Assembly (NCBI RefSeq): GCF_001270495.1
Contig: NZ_LGUR01000219.1
Coordinates: 124,001 to 188,000 of the forward strand
DNA: 64,000 nucleotides
From: Streptomyces viridochromogenes
GTDB lineage: Bacteria > Actinomycetota > Actinomycetes > Streptomycetales > Streptomycetaceae
Direction of reading: 5' to 3'
Shown here: positions 25,249-33,503 of the stretch, piece after piece
Numbering within the stretch: the stretch's first letter is position 1
How the letters are laid out: each line of letters begins with the position of its first letter
The notes under the pieces: model-generated
What the model was told of the DNA's origin: nothing
Databases searched by the model: none
Seen by the model: the letters and a program-made list of their open reading frames with translations, nothing else
Translations under genes and position numbers: made by a program

Positions 25249-25301
25249 CGGATACCTCGGATACCTCGGATACCCCGGGTATCTCGGGTATCTCGTGAGT
25301 C
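25249..25301. repeat. 9-bp tandem repeat with dyad
   Basis: Upstream of the Ddn-like gene the sequence repeats GGATACCTC in tandem, then switches through GGATACCCCGGGTATC, a perfect 16-bp palindrome, into GGGTATCTC copies. The whole block therefore has dyad symmetry. It lies in the untranslated region of the reductase gene and could form a cruciform or bind a regulator. Confidence 0.75.
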
Positions 25302-25381
25302 TCGTGGATCTCATGCGGGTGTCACGGCGCGACGGTCGAACTGTTGCTTCAATGGTCCCCCACGCGGCATGACGAGAGCGG

Positions 25382-25660
25382 GTGGCTGCCGATGCGGGTC
25401 GTGGCCAGGTCTTCTTCGACGCCTGGCAGTACGCCGACCCGAACGCCCCCTCCGTCACCTGGGACCGAGCGAACCCCTACGTCGCGGCCGGCCTGGAACC
25501 GGGCGTGCGGATCGACTACATCCACGTCGGGCCGCCCGGGACGGGTGGGCTGGGGCATGTGCGGGGCGTCCGGCGGGCGGGGTACGGGCCGGTCGACGGG
25601 GTGTGGCCGTCGGATCACGCGGCGGTGGTCGCGGACCTGGCGGACGGGACCAACCCCTGA
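25382..25660 (+). pseudogene. C-terminal remnant of endonuclease/exonuclease/phosphatase protein
   Basis: About 92 codons match the end of EEP-fold hydrolases: VTWDRANPY, RIDYIHVG and the terminal WPSDHAAVVADL, where the SDH motif holds the catalytic Asp-His. The family needs about 250 residues, and I find no N-terminal half upstream, where the tandem repeat lies instead. It looks like the relic of a deletion next to that repeat. Confidence 0.65.
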
Positions 25661-25678
25661 CGGCCGCTGTCGGCGACC

Positions 25679-27193
25679 CTACGAACGCCCCAGGAAGATC
25701 GGATTGGTGAACGCCGCCAACGCCCCCGGCAGCGGCCCCACCGCCGCCTCGTGCCGCAACTCCGCCCGGACGTAGGCCGCGTACGAGGGCGTCGTGCGCC
25801 ACTCCACGACCCCCGACCCGGCCACCGGCAGCGGCGGGCTGGTGAACAGGACGCCCTGGTCGGTCACGAAGCGGACCGTGCAGCGGGGGGCACCCGAGGC
25901 TTCCAGGCGGACCGTCACCGGCGTGTTCCGGTCGACCTTCAGGCGCTCGCCGATGCCGGCGTGTTCGCCCTTGCCGCCGGACACGCCGAAGGTCAGGGAG
26001 ACGTTCTTCGACTCGGCGACGTACGACCGGCCCGCCCTGATGCCTTCCTGGATGGCCTCCCGCGTCAGGTCGTCCGCCAGGACCACCGTCTGCGGGCTGC
26101 CGACCGGGTCGGGGTCGCGGTGGGCGTCGCTGTTGCCCATGGCCGGGATCCAGTCACGGCCTTCGCGCACCGAGGCCACCAGCATGCTGTCCCAGTCCGC
26201 CAGGGTCACTTCGTCGTCCGGCGTGTAGGGCCCGTTCCACACCTCGACCGCGTCCGCCTCGCCGAAGCCGAACTTCCAGTTGCAGCCGACGCACGTGGAG
26301 TGCGGGTGGGCGGGGACGACGAGGCCGCCGGACCTGCGGATCTGGCGGGCGAAACGGCCGAAGCGGTTGTCCCGGGCACGGTAGCGCCAGTCGACGAAGG
26401 TGCCGGGGTCGGTGCCGAGCGCCACCACGTGGCCGTTCCGTGTCGTGACCTCCTCGCCCAGCATGATCAGGAGGTCGTCGCCCGCCTCGGACGCCCAGTG
26501 CGCGTGCGCCGAGTGGGTGTTGTGCTCCGAGCTGTTGATGAAGTCCAGGCCCGCCGCCCGCGCCAGCGCCGCGATCTCGGCGAGCGTTCGGCGGCCGTCG
26601 GAGTGCCAGGAGTGGAGGTGACAGTCGCCCCGGTACCAGGCACGGCCCCGGCCCTTCGCCCGGTCCGGGGGGTACGTCGGCTCGACGGCCTCGCCGGGCT
26701 CGCCGTAGGTCAGCGTGATGGTGATCTCGTACGGCAGGCCCTGCGGTGCCACCGTATAGGGGCCCAGCGCGATGTGCCACGTGCCCTCGCGCACCGGGCC
26801 CGGGACGTAGCCCGGCGTCGCTTCGTCCGCCCGGAGGAAGAACTCGGTGCGCGCCCCGCCCGACCAGCCCCGGAAGCCACGGCCGCCGAGCTCGGTGCCG
26901 CGCCAGTCGAAGATGCCGATGTCGAGGGCGTTGCCCGCGGTGCCGGCCGGGACGGACGGCTTCTCGTAGGTGTAGGAGACCTTGATCTCCCGTACCCCGG
27001 ACGGCACTTCGACCGGCACGTACACGAAGTCGGGGGACCCGGGCGGCAGGGTGCCCCGCACCGTGCGGGTCTCCGCGTCCCGGTTGCCGTCGGCGCCTGA
27101 AGCGAAGGTCACGCTTCCCAACGTAAGCGCGGCGGCGGCGCCCGTCACGAACAGCGCGCGTCTTCCCAGGCCCGCGTTGTGTTCCTCGCACAT
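25679..27193 (-). CDS. Tat-exported PHP-domain (CehA/McbA-type) metallohydrolase
   Basis: The protein has 504 residues from the ATG at 27193 (GGGAG six bases upstream). A twin-arginine signal (GRRALFVTGAAAALTLGSVTFA, about 10-31) implies export in folded form. A beta-sandwich-like N-terminal region is followed by the PHP domain: HLHSWHSDGRRTLAEIAALA, SSEHNTHS, LGEEVTTRNGHVVALG, VVPAHPHS and the late GNSDAHRDPD. This set of His/Asp/Glu residues builds a di- or trinuclear metal centre for phosphoester or other hydrolysis. The substrate is unknown. It is divergent from an LLM gene. Confidence 0.87.
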   Translation of the reverse strand: MCEEHNAGLGRRALFVTGAAAALTLGSVTFASGADGNRDAETRTVRGTLPPGSPDFVYVPVEVPSGVREIKVSYTYEKPSVPAGTAGNALDIGIFDWRGTELGGRGFRGWSGGARTEFFLRADEATPGYVPGPVREGTWHIALGPYTVAPQGLPYEITITLTYGEPGEAVEPTYPPDRAKGRGRAWYRGDCHLHSWHSDGRRTLAEIAALARAAGLDFINSSEHNTHSAHAHWASEAGDDLLIMLGEEVTTRNGHVVALGTDPGTFVDWRYRARDNRFGRFARQIRRSGGLVVPAHPHSTCVGCNWKFGFGEADAVEVWNGPYTPDDEVTLADWDSMLVASVREGRDWIPAMGNSDAHRDPDPVGSPQTVVLADDLTREAIQEGIRAGRSYVAESKNVSLTFGVSGGKGEHAGIGERLKVDRNTPVTVRLEASGAPRCTVRFVTDQGVLFTSPPLPVAGSGVVEWRTTPSYAAYVRAELRHEAAVGPLPGALAAFTNPIFLGRS

Positions 27194-27409
27194 GCTGCTG
27201 CTCCCCAGGTCGTCGTGAAGGACAGGGCGTGGGTGGTGCAGTGGTGGTGCGTGCAACTCTCGTATTCAGCCGTGAACTGCCGTACAAGGGAAGGGAATCG
27301 GCAGACAATCGGCAGTCGAGCGGTGGCCGACCCGGCACCCGGTGGCCGACGGAACTGTGCCGACTGGTCGGTATGGACATCGGGGTGGTCGCGCGGTACA
27401 GATGCACTC

Positions 27410-28258
27410 ATGCGCATCTCCGTCACGATCTTCCTCACCGACGAGACCATCACCCCGATCCGGCTCGCCCGTGAGCTGGAGCAGCGAGGGTTCGCCGGGC
27501 TGTATCTGCCCGAGCACACCCACATCCCCGTCGAGCGGACCACCCCGTACCCGGCCGGCGGCGACCTCCCTCCCGAGTACGGCCGTACCCTCGACCCCTT
27601 CGTCACCCTCGGCCAGGCCGCCGCCGTCACCGAACGGCTCGGTCTCGGCACCGGCATCACGCTGGTCGCCCAGCACGACCCGATCGACCTGGCCAAGCAG
27701 ATCGCGACGCTGGACCACCTGTCGGGCGGGCGCTTCACCCTCGGCCTCGGCTTCGGCTGGAACGTCGAGGAGGCCGCGGACCACGGGGTGGACTGGCGGA
27801 CGCGGCGTGAGCTGGTCCGGGACCGGATGAGCCTGATGCGGGCACTGTGGACGGACGAACCCACCGCCTACGAGGGCGAGTTCGGGTCGGTACGGGCCAG
27901 CTTCGCCTTCCCCAAGCCGGTGCAGAAGCCGCGCGGGCCGAAGGTCAACGGCCCGCGCACCCTCATCGGCGGCGCCGCCGGACCGAAGCTGTTCACGCAC
28001 ATCAGCGAGTACGCCGACGGGTGGCTGCCGATCGGCGGGCGCGGGTTGTCCGAAAGTCTTCCTCGTCTGCGGGCGGTTTGGGCCGACGCGGGGCGGGATC
28101 CCGACGCGCTTCAGGTCGTGCCGTATGCGGTGTACCCCAGCGGCGGCAAGCTCGCGCACTACGCGGACCTGGGCATCGAGGAGGTCGTGGTGCAGCTGCC
28201 TCCGGCGGGGGAGGCGGAGGTCTTGCGGGTACTGGACGACTACGCCGAGTACTTGTAG
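27410..28258 (+). CDS. LLM-class F420-dependent oxidoreductase
   Basis: The protein has 282 residues from the ATG at 27410; longer upstream extensions have no ribosome site or homology. Features are MRISVTIFLTD, GLYLPEHTHIPV, LDPFVTLGQAAAVTERLGLGTGI, AKQIATLDHLSGGRFTLGLGFGWNVEE and a late EEVVVQLPP. This is the short F420-dependent LLM type found widely in actinobacteria. No copy of the shared operator lies near it. It precedes fbiC, the gene for synthesis of the deazaflavin part of its likely cofactor, by 160 bases. Confidence 0.88.
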   Translation: MRISVTIFLTDETITPIRLARELEQRGFAGLYLPEHTHIPVERTTPYPAGGDLPPEYGRTLDPFVTLGQAAAVTERLGLGTGITLVAQHDPIDLAKQIATLDHLSGGRFTLGLGFGWNVEEAADHGVDWRTRRELVRDRMSLMRALWTDEPTAYEGEFGSVRASFAFPKPVQKPRGPKVNGPRTLIGGAAGPKLFTHISEYADGWLPIGGRGLSESLPRLRAVWADAGRDPDALQVVPYAVYPSGGKLAHYADLGIEEVVVQLPPAGEAEVLRVLDDYAEYL

Positions 28259-28283
28259 GCCACGGGCAGTCCAGCCGACGTTC

Positions 28284-28342
28284 AGGGGCGCGGGGCCGTA
28301 TCGATATGCGGCTCCGCCGCGTGGGCGCGACCAGCCACAACG
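28284..28342 (-). repeat. Streptomyces intergenic repeat (copy 2)
   Basis: This is an inverted relative of the copy at 20686. On the minus strand it reads GTTGTGGCTGGTCGCGCCCA, a GCGGCGGAGCCGC hairpin, then TATCGATA and GCCCCGCGCCCCTG. It lies between the LLM gene and fbiC and can fold strongly. The function is unknown. Confidence 0.7.
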
Positions 28343-28417
28343 CACCCGCACCCGGCAACGAATCGCACCACCCAGGACCGCCCCCGACCCCCCGGACCTC
28401 GAACGTATGCTCAAAGA

Positions 28418-31015
28418 ATGACGACTCCCGCGACCCCCGGAACCGGCTCGACACCTGGCCCGACCGAGAACTCCATGCGTCGCGCCCTCAAACGCGCCCG
28501 GGACGGCGTCGCCCTCGACGTCTCCGAGGCGGCCGTCCTGCTCCAGGCCCGCGGCGAGGCGCTCGACGACCTCGTCGCGTCGGCGGCCCGGGTGCGGGAC
28601 GCCGGCCTGGCGGCGGCGGGCCGGACCGGCGTCATCACGTACTCGAAGAGCGTCTTCATCCCCCTCACCCGGCTGTGCCGGGACAAGTGCCACTACTGCA
28701 CCTTCGTCACCGTCCCGGGCAAGCTGCGCCGCGCCGGGCACGGGATGTTCATGTCGCCGGACGAGGTCCTCGACGTCGCCCGCAAGGGCGCCGCCCTCGG
28801 CTGCAAGGAAGCCCTCATCACCCTCGGCGACAAGCCGGAGGAGCGGTGGCCGGAGGCCAGGGAGTGGCTCGACGCGCACGGCTACGACGACACCATCGCC
28901 TACGTCCGCGCCATCTCCGTCCGCATCCTGGAGGAGACGGGGCTTCTCCCGCACCTCAACCCCGGCGTCATGTCCTGGACCGACTTCCAGCGGCTCAAGC
29001 CCGTCGCCCCGTCCATGGGCATGATGCTGGAGACGACCGCCACCCGCCTGTGGTCCGAGCCCGGCGGCCCGCACCACGGCTCCCCGGACAAGGAGCCCGC
29101 CGTACGGCTGCGGGTGCTGGAGGACGCGGGGCGTTCCTCCGTCCCCTTCACCTCCGGGATCCTCATCGGCATCGGCGAGACGTACGAGGAGCGGGCCGAG
29201 TCCCTCTTCGCGCTCCGGAAGGTGTCCCGGGCCTACCACGGCATCCAGGAACTGATCATCCAGAACTTCCGCGCCAAGCCGGACACCGCGATGCGCGGCA
29301 TGCCGGACGCGGAGCTCGACGAGCTGGTCGCCACGGTCGCCGTCGCCCGGCACATCATGGGTCCGAGCGCCTGCCTCCAGGCCCCGCCCAACCTGGTCGA
29401 CAGCGAGTACGAGCGGCTGATCCGGGCCGGTATCGACGACTGGGGCGGGGTCTCCCCGCTGACCATCGACCATGTGAACCCCGAGCGGCCCTGGCCGCAG
29501 ATCGAGGAGCTGGCCGAGCGGTCCAAGGCGGCGGGCTTCGAGCTGCGCGAACGGCTGTGCGTCTACCCGGAGTTCGTGCGGCGCGGTGAGCCCTGGCTCG
29601 ATCCGCGGCTGCTCCCGCACGTACGGGCGCTCGCCGACCCGGAGACGGGCCTCGCGCGTCCGGACGCCGTCGTCGAGGGGCATCCGTGGCAGGAGCCCGA
29701 GGAGGCGTTCGTCGCCTCCGGCCGTACGGATCTGCACTCCGCCATCGACACCGAGGGCCGTACGTCCGACCGGCGCGACGACTTCGACGAGGTGTACGGC
29801 GACTGGGGCGCCCTGCGTGAGGCCGCCGCGCCCGGCATGGCGCCGGAGCGCATCGACACGGACGTCCGCCAGGCGCTGCGGGCCGCCGCCGACGACCCGA
29901 CCCGGCTGACCGACGAGGAAGCGCTGGCGCTGCTGCACGCGGACGGCCCGGCGCTGGACGCGCTCACCCGTATCGCCGACGACGTCCGCAAGTCGGTGGT
30001 CGGCGACGACGTCACGTACATCGTCACGCGGAACATCAACTTCACCAACGTCTGCTACACCGGCTGCCGCTTCTGTGCCTTCGCGCAGCGCAGGACGGAT
30101 GCGGACGCCTACACCCTCTCCCTGGACCAGGTCGCCGACCGCGCCCAACAGGCCTGGGACGTGGGCGCGGTGGAGGTCTGCATGCAGGGCGGCATCCACC
30201 CGGACCTGCCGGGAACGGCGTACTTCGACATCGCACGGGCCGTGAAGTCCCGCGTCCCCGGCATGCACGTCCACGCCTTCTCCCCGATGGAGGTCGTCAA
30301 CGGCGCCACCCGCACCGGCATGTCGATCAGGGAATGGCTCACGGCGGCCAAGGAGGCCGGCCTGGACTCCATCCCCGGTACCGCCGCCGAGATCCTCGAC
30401 GACGAGGTCCGCTGGGTCCTGACCAAGGGCAAGCTGCCGACGGCGACGTGGATCGAGGTGGTGACGACCGCGCACGAGCTCGGCATCCGGTCCTCGTCGA
30501 CGATGATGTACGGCCACGTCGACCAGCCCCGCCACTGGCTCGGCCATCTGCGCACCCTGGCCGGCATCCAGCAACGCACCGGTGGCTTCACGGAGTTCGT
30601 CACGCTGCCGTTCATCCACACCAACGCCCCGGTGTACCTGGCGGGCATCGCGCGGCCCGGCCCGACGATCCGCGACAACAGGGCGGTGACGGCGATGGCC
30701 CGTCTCCTGCTGCACCCGCACATCCCCAACATCCAGACCAGCTGGGTCAAGCTGGGCACGGAGGGCGCGGCGGAGATGCTCCGCTCCGGGGCCAACGACC
30801 TCGGCGGCACGCTGATGGAGGAGACGATCTCGCGGATGGCGGGTTCGTCGTACGGCTCCTACAAGTCGGTACGCGACCTGGTGGCTGTCGCCGAGGTGGC
30901 CGGCCGTCCGGCGAAGCCCCGGACGACGCTGTACGGCGAGGTGCCGCAGGAGCGGCAGCGGGCGGCGGCGGCCTCGGACGGGCATCTGCCGGAGTTGTTG
31001 CCGGTGCTGGACTGA
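28418..31015 (+). CDS. fbiC: FO synthase (bifunctional CofG/CofH, FbiC)
   Basis: The protein has 865 residues with two radical-SAM domains. The CofG half has its cluster motif at Cys87, Cys91 and Cys94 (CRDKCHYC) and the CofH half at Cys546, Cys550 and Cys553 (CYTGCRFC). Together they form 7,8-didemethyl-8-hydroxy-5-deazariboflavin (FO) from the riboflavin precursor and tyrosine, the first committed step to F420. The fusion is the actinobacterial form. No ribosome site precedes the ATG, and TATGCT (28406-28411) lies seven bases before it, so the mRNA may be leaderless. It is the only F420 biosynthesis gene in the window, and it stands amid three LLM and one Ddn-like genes. Confidence 0.96.
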   Translation: MTTPATPGTGSTPGPTENSMRRALKRARDGVALDVSEAAVLLQARGEALDDLVASAARVRDAGLAAAGRTGVITYSKSVFIPLTRLCRDKCHYCTFVTVPGKLRRAGHGMFMSPDEVLDVARKGAALGCKEALITLGDKPEERWPEAREWLDAHGYDDTIAYVRAISVRILEETGLLPHLNPGVMSWTDFQRLKPVAPSMGMMLETTATRLWSEPGGPHHGSPDKEPAVRLRVLEDAGRSSVPFTSGILIGIGETYEERAESLFALRKVSRAYHGIQELIIQNFRAKPDTAMRGMPDAELDELVATVAVARHIMGPSACLQAPPNLVDSEYERLIRAGIDDWGGVSPLTIDHVNPERPWPQIEELAERSKAAGFELRERLCVYPEFVRRGEPWLDPRLLPHVRALADPETGLARPDAVVEGHPWQEPEEAFVASGRTDLHSAIDTEGRTSDRRDDFDEVYGDWGALREAAAPGMAPERIDTDVRQALRAAADDPTRLTDEEALALLHADGPALDALTRIADDVRKSVVGDDVTYIVTRNINFTNVCYTGCRFCAFAQRRTDADAYTLSLDQVADRAQQAWDVGAVEVCMQGGIHPDLPGTAYFDIARAVKSRVPGMHVHAFSPMEVVNGATRTGMSIREWLTAAKEAGLDSIPGTAAEILDDEVRWVLTKGKLPTATWIEVVTTAHELGIRSSSTMMYGHVDQPRHWLGHLRTLAGIQQRTGGFTEFVTLPFIHTNAPVYLAGIARPGPTIRDNRAVTAMARLLLHPHIPNIQTSWVKLGTEGAAEMLRSGANDLGGTLMEETISRMAGSSYGSYKSVRDLVAVAEVAGRPAKPRTTLYGEVPQERQRAAAASDGHLPELLPVLD

Positions 31016-31028
31016 GAAGGACTCCGCC

Positions 31029-31059
31029 GCGGGGGTCGGTACGATGATCCGACCCCCGC
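31029..31059. terminator. Terminator after fbiC
   Basis: GCGGGGGTCGG (31029-31039) and CCGACCCCCGC (31049-31059) form a perfect 11-bp GC stem with a nine-base loop, 14 bases past the fbiC stop. Confidence 0.85.
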
Positions 31060-31087
31060 CGGAGGGGTTCCGTAGCTGAGGAGATGC

Positions 31088-31639
31088 GTGCCCGTGCCTG
31101 CTCCCAAGGTCTGGGTGACCGGTCTGACGGTGGGCGCGATAGCCGCCGTCACCCTTCTCGCCGTGCAGGCCGACAAGGGGCCGCACCCGACAGCGACGGC
31201 GGCCCGCCCGAGCGCGTCGGCGGGGGCGAGCCCCGCCCCGTCGAAGTCCACCGCACCCGCCGCCGTGCCGGAGGGCTCGGGCACGGGACGCCGGGTCGTC
31301 TACTCCCTCGGCCAGAAGCGGGTCTGGCTGGTCGACGCGAGCGACGCGGCCCGCCGTACCTTCACCGTCTGGCCGGGCACGGTGAGCCCGGACCCCGGCA
31401 CCTACGCGGTGTCGTCGCGCAACATGGCCACCACGGGCTCGGACGGCGTGCAGATCGAGAACATCATCTACTTCGCCGCGAAGTCCGGTGTCTCCATCGC
31501 CTTCTCCAACGCCGTGGACGGCTCCTCGCCCCCGCCCGCCGAGGGCAAGCAGACCGGCGGGGTCCGGATGCGCGCGGCCGACGGGGAGGCGTTGTGGACG
31601 TTCGGGGAGACAGGTACGACTGTGGTCGTGGTCGGGTAG
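31088..31639 (+). CDS. Exported protein of unknown function
   Basis: The protein has 183 residues, a GTG start and a GAGGAG site. It has one N-terminal hydrophobic segment (about 8-27), then a Pro/Ser/Thr/Ala linker and a C-terminal domain with VVYSLGQKRVWLVDA, RTFTVWPGTVSPDPGTYAV and ENIIYFAAKSGVSIAFSNA. The strand order resembles the first half of L,D-transpeptidase (YkuD) domains, but no catalytic HGT or SHGC motif is present. It may be an enzymatically inactive wall-associated relative. It is separated from fbiC by a terminator, so it has its own promoter. Confidence 0.75.
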   Translation: MPVPAPKVWVTGLTVGAIAAVTLLAVQADKGPHPTATAARPSASAGASPAPSKSTAPAAVPEGSGTGRRVVYSLGQKRVWLVDASDAARRTFTVWPGTVSPDPGTYAVSSRNMATTGSDGVQIENIIYFAAKSGVSIAFSNAVDGSSPPPAEGKQTGGVRMRAADGEALWTFGETGTTVVVVG

Positions 31640-31721
31640 CGGTCCGCTGCATCCTTCGATGTAGGGCAGGTTCGACTTCGCTCACGACGATTCGGGCCGT
31701 TGCCGCCGTGACGATGAATCC

Positions 31722-32885
31722 ATGACGCACACGGACGCGCGAGTCCCGCAGGCACTGGATCCCCCGCCCACCGGACGACGGCTCCCCCTCCTCGACGTAC
31801 TGCGCGGGGCGGCCATCCTGGGCACCCTGATGACGAACGTATGGATCTTCACCGGTCCCGGCGCCGAGTGGGGAGCCCTGGCGTCCGGATCGTCCACGGG
31901 AGCCGTCGAAGTCACCTTCAGTGTGCTGGCGAACGGCAAGTTCCTGTCGCTGCTGACGATCCTGTTCGGCGTCGGCCTGGCCATCCAGTACGCCTCGGCG
32001 GCGCGGCGCGGGCAGCCCTGGCCGGGGCGCTACCGGTGGCGGGCGCTGTTCCTGTTCGGCGAGGGCACGGTGCACTTCGTGCTGGTCTTCGCCTGGGACG
32101 TACTGATGGGGTACGCGGTCACCGCGCTCCTCGTCGCCTGGCTGCTGACCCGCTCGGAACGGGCCCAGCGACGGGTGATGTGGTGGGCGGCGGGCCTGCA
32201 CCTGACGCTGCTCGGACTGCTGACTGCGGCCCTGCTGACCTCACCGGACACCGACGACGGCGGCACCGTCTCCCCGGAGGTCGTCGACCTGTACGCGCAC
32301 GGCGGCTACCTGGACCAGATCGCCTTCCGCCTGGAGAACGCGGTCGCGCTCCGCATGGAGCCGGTACTGACCTTCTTCCTCCTGGTCTTCCTCTTCCTGC
32401 TGGGCGTACGGCTGTTCCGGGCCGGAGCGTTCGGCGCGGACGAGACGGGGCGCCGGCTGCGCTCCCGTCTGCTGGCGTGGGGGCTGGGCCTGGGGCTGCC
32501 GCTCAACGTGGCGGCAACCCTGGGCGGCCCCGACCTGTTCGTCCTGGCCAGGTACGGCACCGCCCCGCTGCTGGCCGTCGGGTACATCGGCCTGATCGGT
32601 GTCGTGGTGGACCGGGTACGGCGGCCGGGCCCGCTGATGACGGGCCTGACCTCCGTCGGACGCACCGCCCTGTCCGGCTACGTCCTCCAGAACGTGCTGT
32701 GCGTGCTCGTCTGCTACGGCATCGGGCTGGGCCTGGCCGAACGGTTCGGCGACACCGGCCCCTGGTGGGTTGTGGGACTGTGGGCCGCGATCTGCGCGGT
32801 CCTGATGGCGGGCTCCACGCTGTGGCTGCGGCGCTTCCCGACGGGCCCGCTGGAGGCGGTCCAGAAGTGGGCCCTGCGCCACTGA
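31722..32885 (+). CDS. DUF418-family multipass membrane protein
   Basis: The protein has 387 residues with about ten hydrophobic segments. The start LPLLDVLRGAAILGTLMTNVWIF and the C-terminal signature SVGRTALSGYVLQNVLCVLVCYGIG are diagnostic for the DUF418 family (YeiB-like), whose members are related to acyltransferase-3-like membrane proteins. The exact role is unknown. A run of charged residues (PDTDDGG) marks a large loop near residue 185. It is convergent with the next small membrane-protein gene. Confidence 0.85.
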   Translation: MTHTDARVPQALDPPPTGRRLPLLDVLRGAAILGTLMTNVWIFTGPGAEWGALASGSSTGAVEVTFSVLANGKFLSLLTILFGVGLAIQYASAARRGQPWPGRYRWRALFLFGEGTVHFVLVFAWDVLMGYAVTALLVAWLLTRSERAQRRVMWWAAGLHLTLLGLLTAALLTSPDTDDGGTVSPEVVDLYAHGGYLDQIAFRLENAVALRMEPVLTFFLLVFLFLLGVRLFRAGAFGADETGRRLRSRLLAWGLGLGLPLNVAATLGGPDLFVLARYGTAPLLAVGYIGLIGVVVDRVRRPGPLMTGLTSVGRTALSGYVLQNVLCVLVCYGIGLGLAERFGDTGPWWVVGLWAAICAVLMAGSTLWLRRFPTGPLEAVQKWALRH

Positions 32886-32897
32886 CACGGGTACGGG

Positions 32898-33410
32898 TCA
32901 GGCGGCGTCGGTCTGCCGTGCCTGCCCGGACGGCAGGTGGTTGACGATCAGTACGACGCCGCTGAACAGGAACACCCGGGTCGCCGCGTCGAGTCCGTTC
33001 CAGTCCCCCGACTGCCACATGGCGAACCACTCCCCGCCGATCGCGATGAACCCGGCGCCGAACAGGAGCATCAGCATCAGCAGGCCGTAGGTCGAGAAGC
33101 GGCGCGCGCGCAGGTCGTCGCGGCGGAACCACAACCAGGTGCCGAGTATGAGGACGAGGGCGGCGACGGTCTCCCAGACGATGATCGCGACGTACGCCGC
33201 GTCCTGAAGTCCCTTGCTGGTGATGGCTCTCCACATCAGGTCGTCGTCCTTGAACGTCGTGTCCATGGCCAGGACGTGCCGTACGAACTGCTGGTTGGTG
33301 CCGAAGTCGGTGATGTTGCCGAAGGCGACGAGGGCGATGTAGAGGGCCACGGTCCCGGTGAGGAGGGTGGTGGCGAGATGGAGTGCGGTGCGTGGGGGTC
33401 TCGTAGGCAT
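32898..33410 (-). CDS. DUF2165-like small integral membrane protein
   Basis: The protein has 170 residues and four transmembrane helices (around 10-28, 70-90, 102-125, 140-158). The ATG at 33410 is chosen because a GGGAAG site lies nine bases upstream; an ATG at 33419 directly abuts that site. The NITDFGTNQQFVRHVLAMDTTF segment between helices 1 and 2 and YVAIIVWETVAALVLILG are typical of DUF2165. The function is unknown. It is convergent with the DUF418 gene. Confidence 0.8.
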   Translation of the reverse strand: MPTRPPRTALHLATTLLTGTVALYIALVAFGNITDFGTNQQFVRHVLAMDTTFKDDDLMWRAITSKGLQDAAYVAIIVWETVAALVLILGTWLWFRRDDLRARRFSTYGLLMLMLLFGAGFIAIGGEWFAMWQSGDWNGLDAATRVFLFSGVVLIVNHLPSGQARQTDAA

Positions 33411-33503
33411 GATGGTCATCTTCCCTGTGCGGCCGCCGTGTTCGGAACTCATTGAGCCAGTCAGAATGAGGCGAGCCGGTCGGCGGAGGAGAGGGGATCC
33501 GGG

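Noticed and set aside
25249..25301. Possible CRISPR-like repeats
   Set aside because: The 9-bp units are contiguous without spacers and belong to a single block. No cas genes are present.
27266..31186. 1306-codon minus-strand frame over the LLM gene and fbiC
   Set aside because: It is antisense to two genes with intact motifs and has shadow-type composition. It cannot be real at the same time as FbiC.
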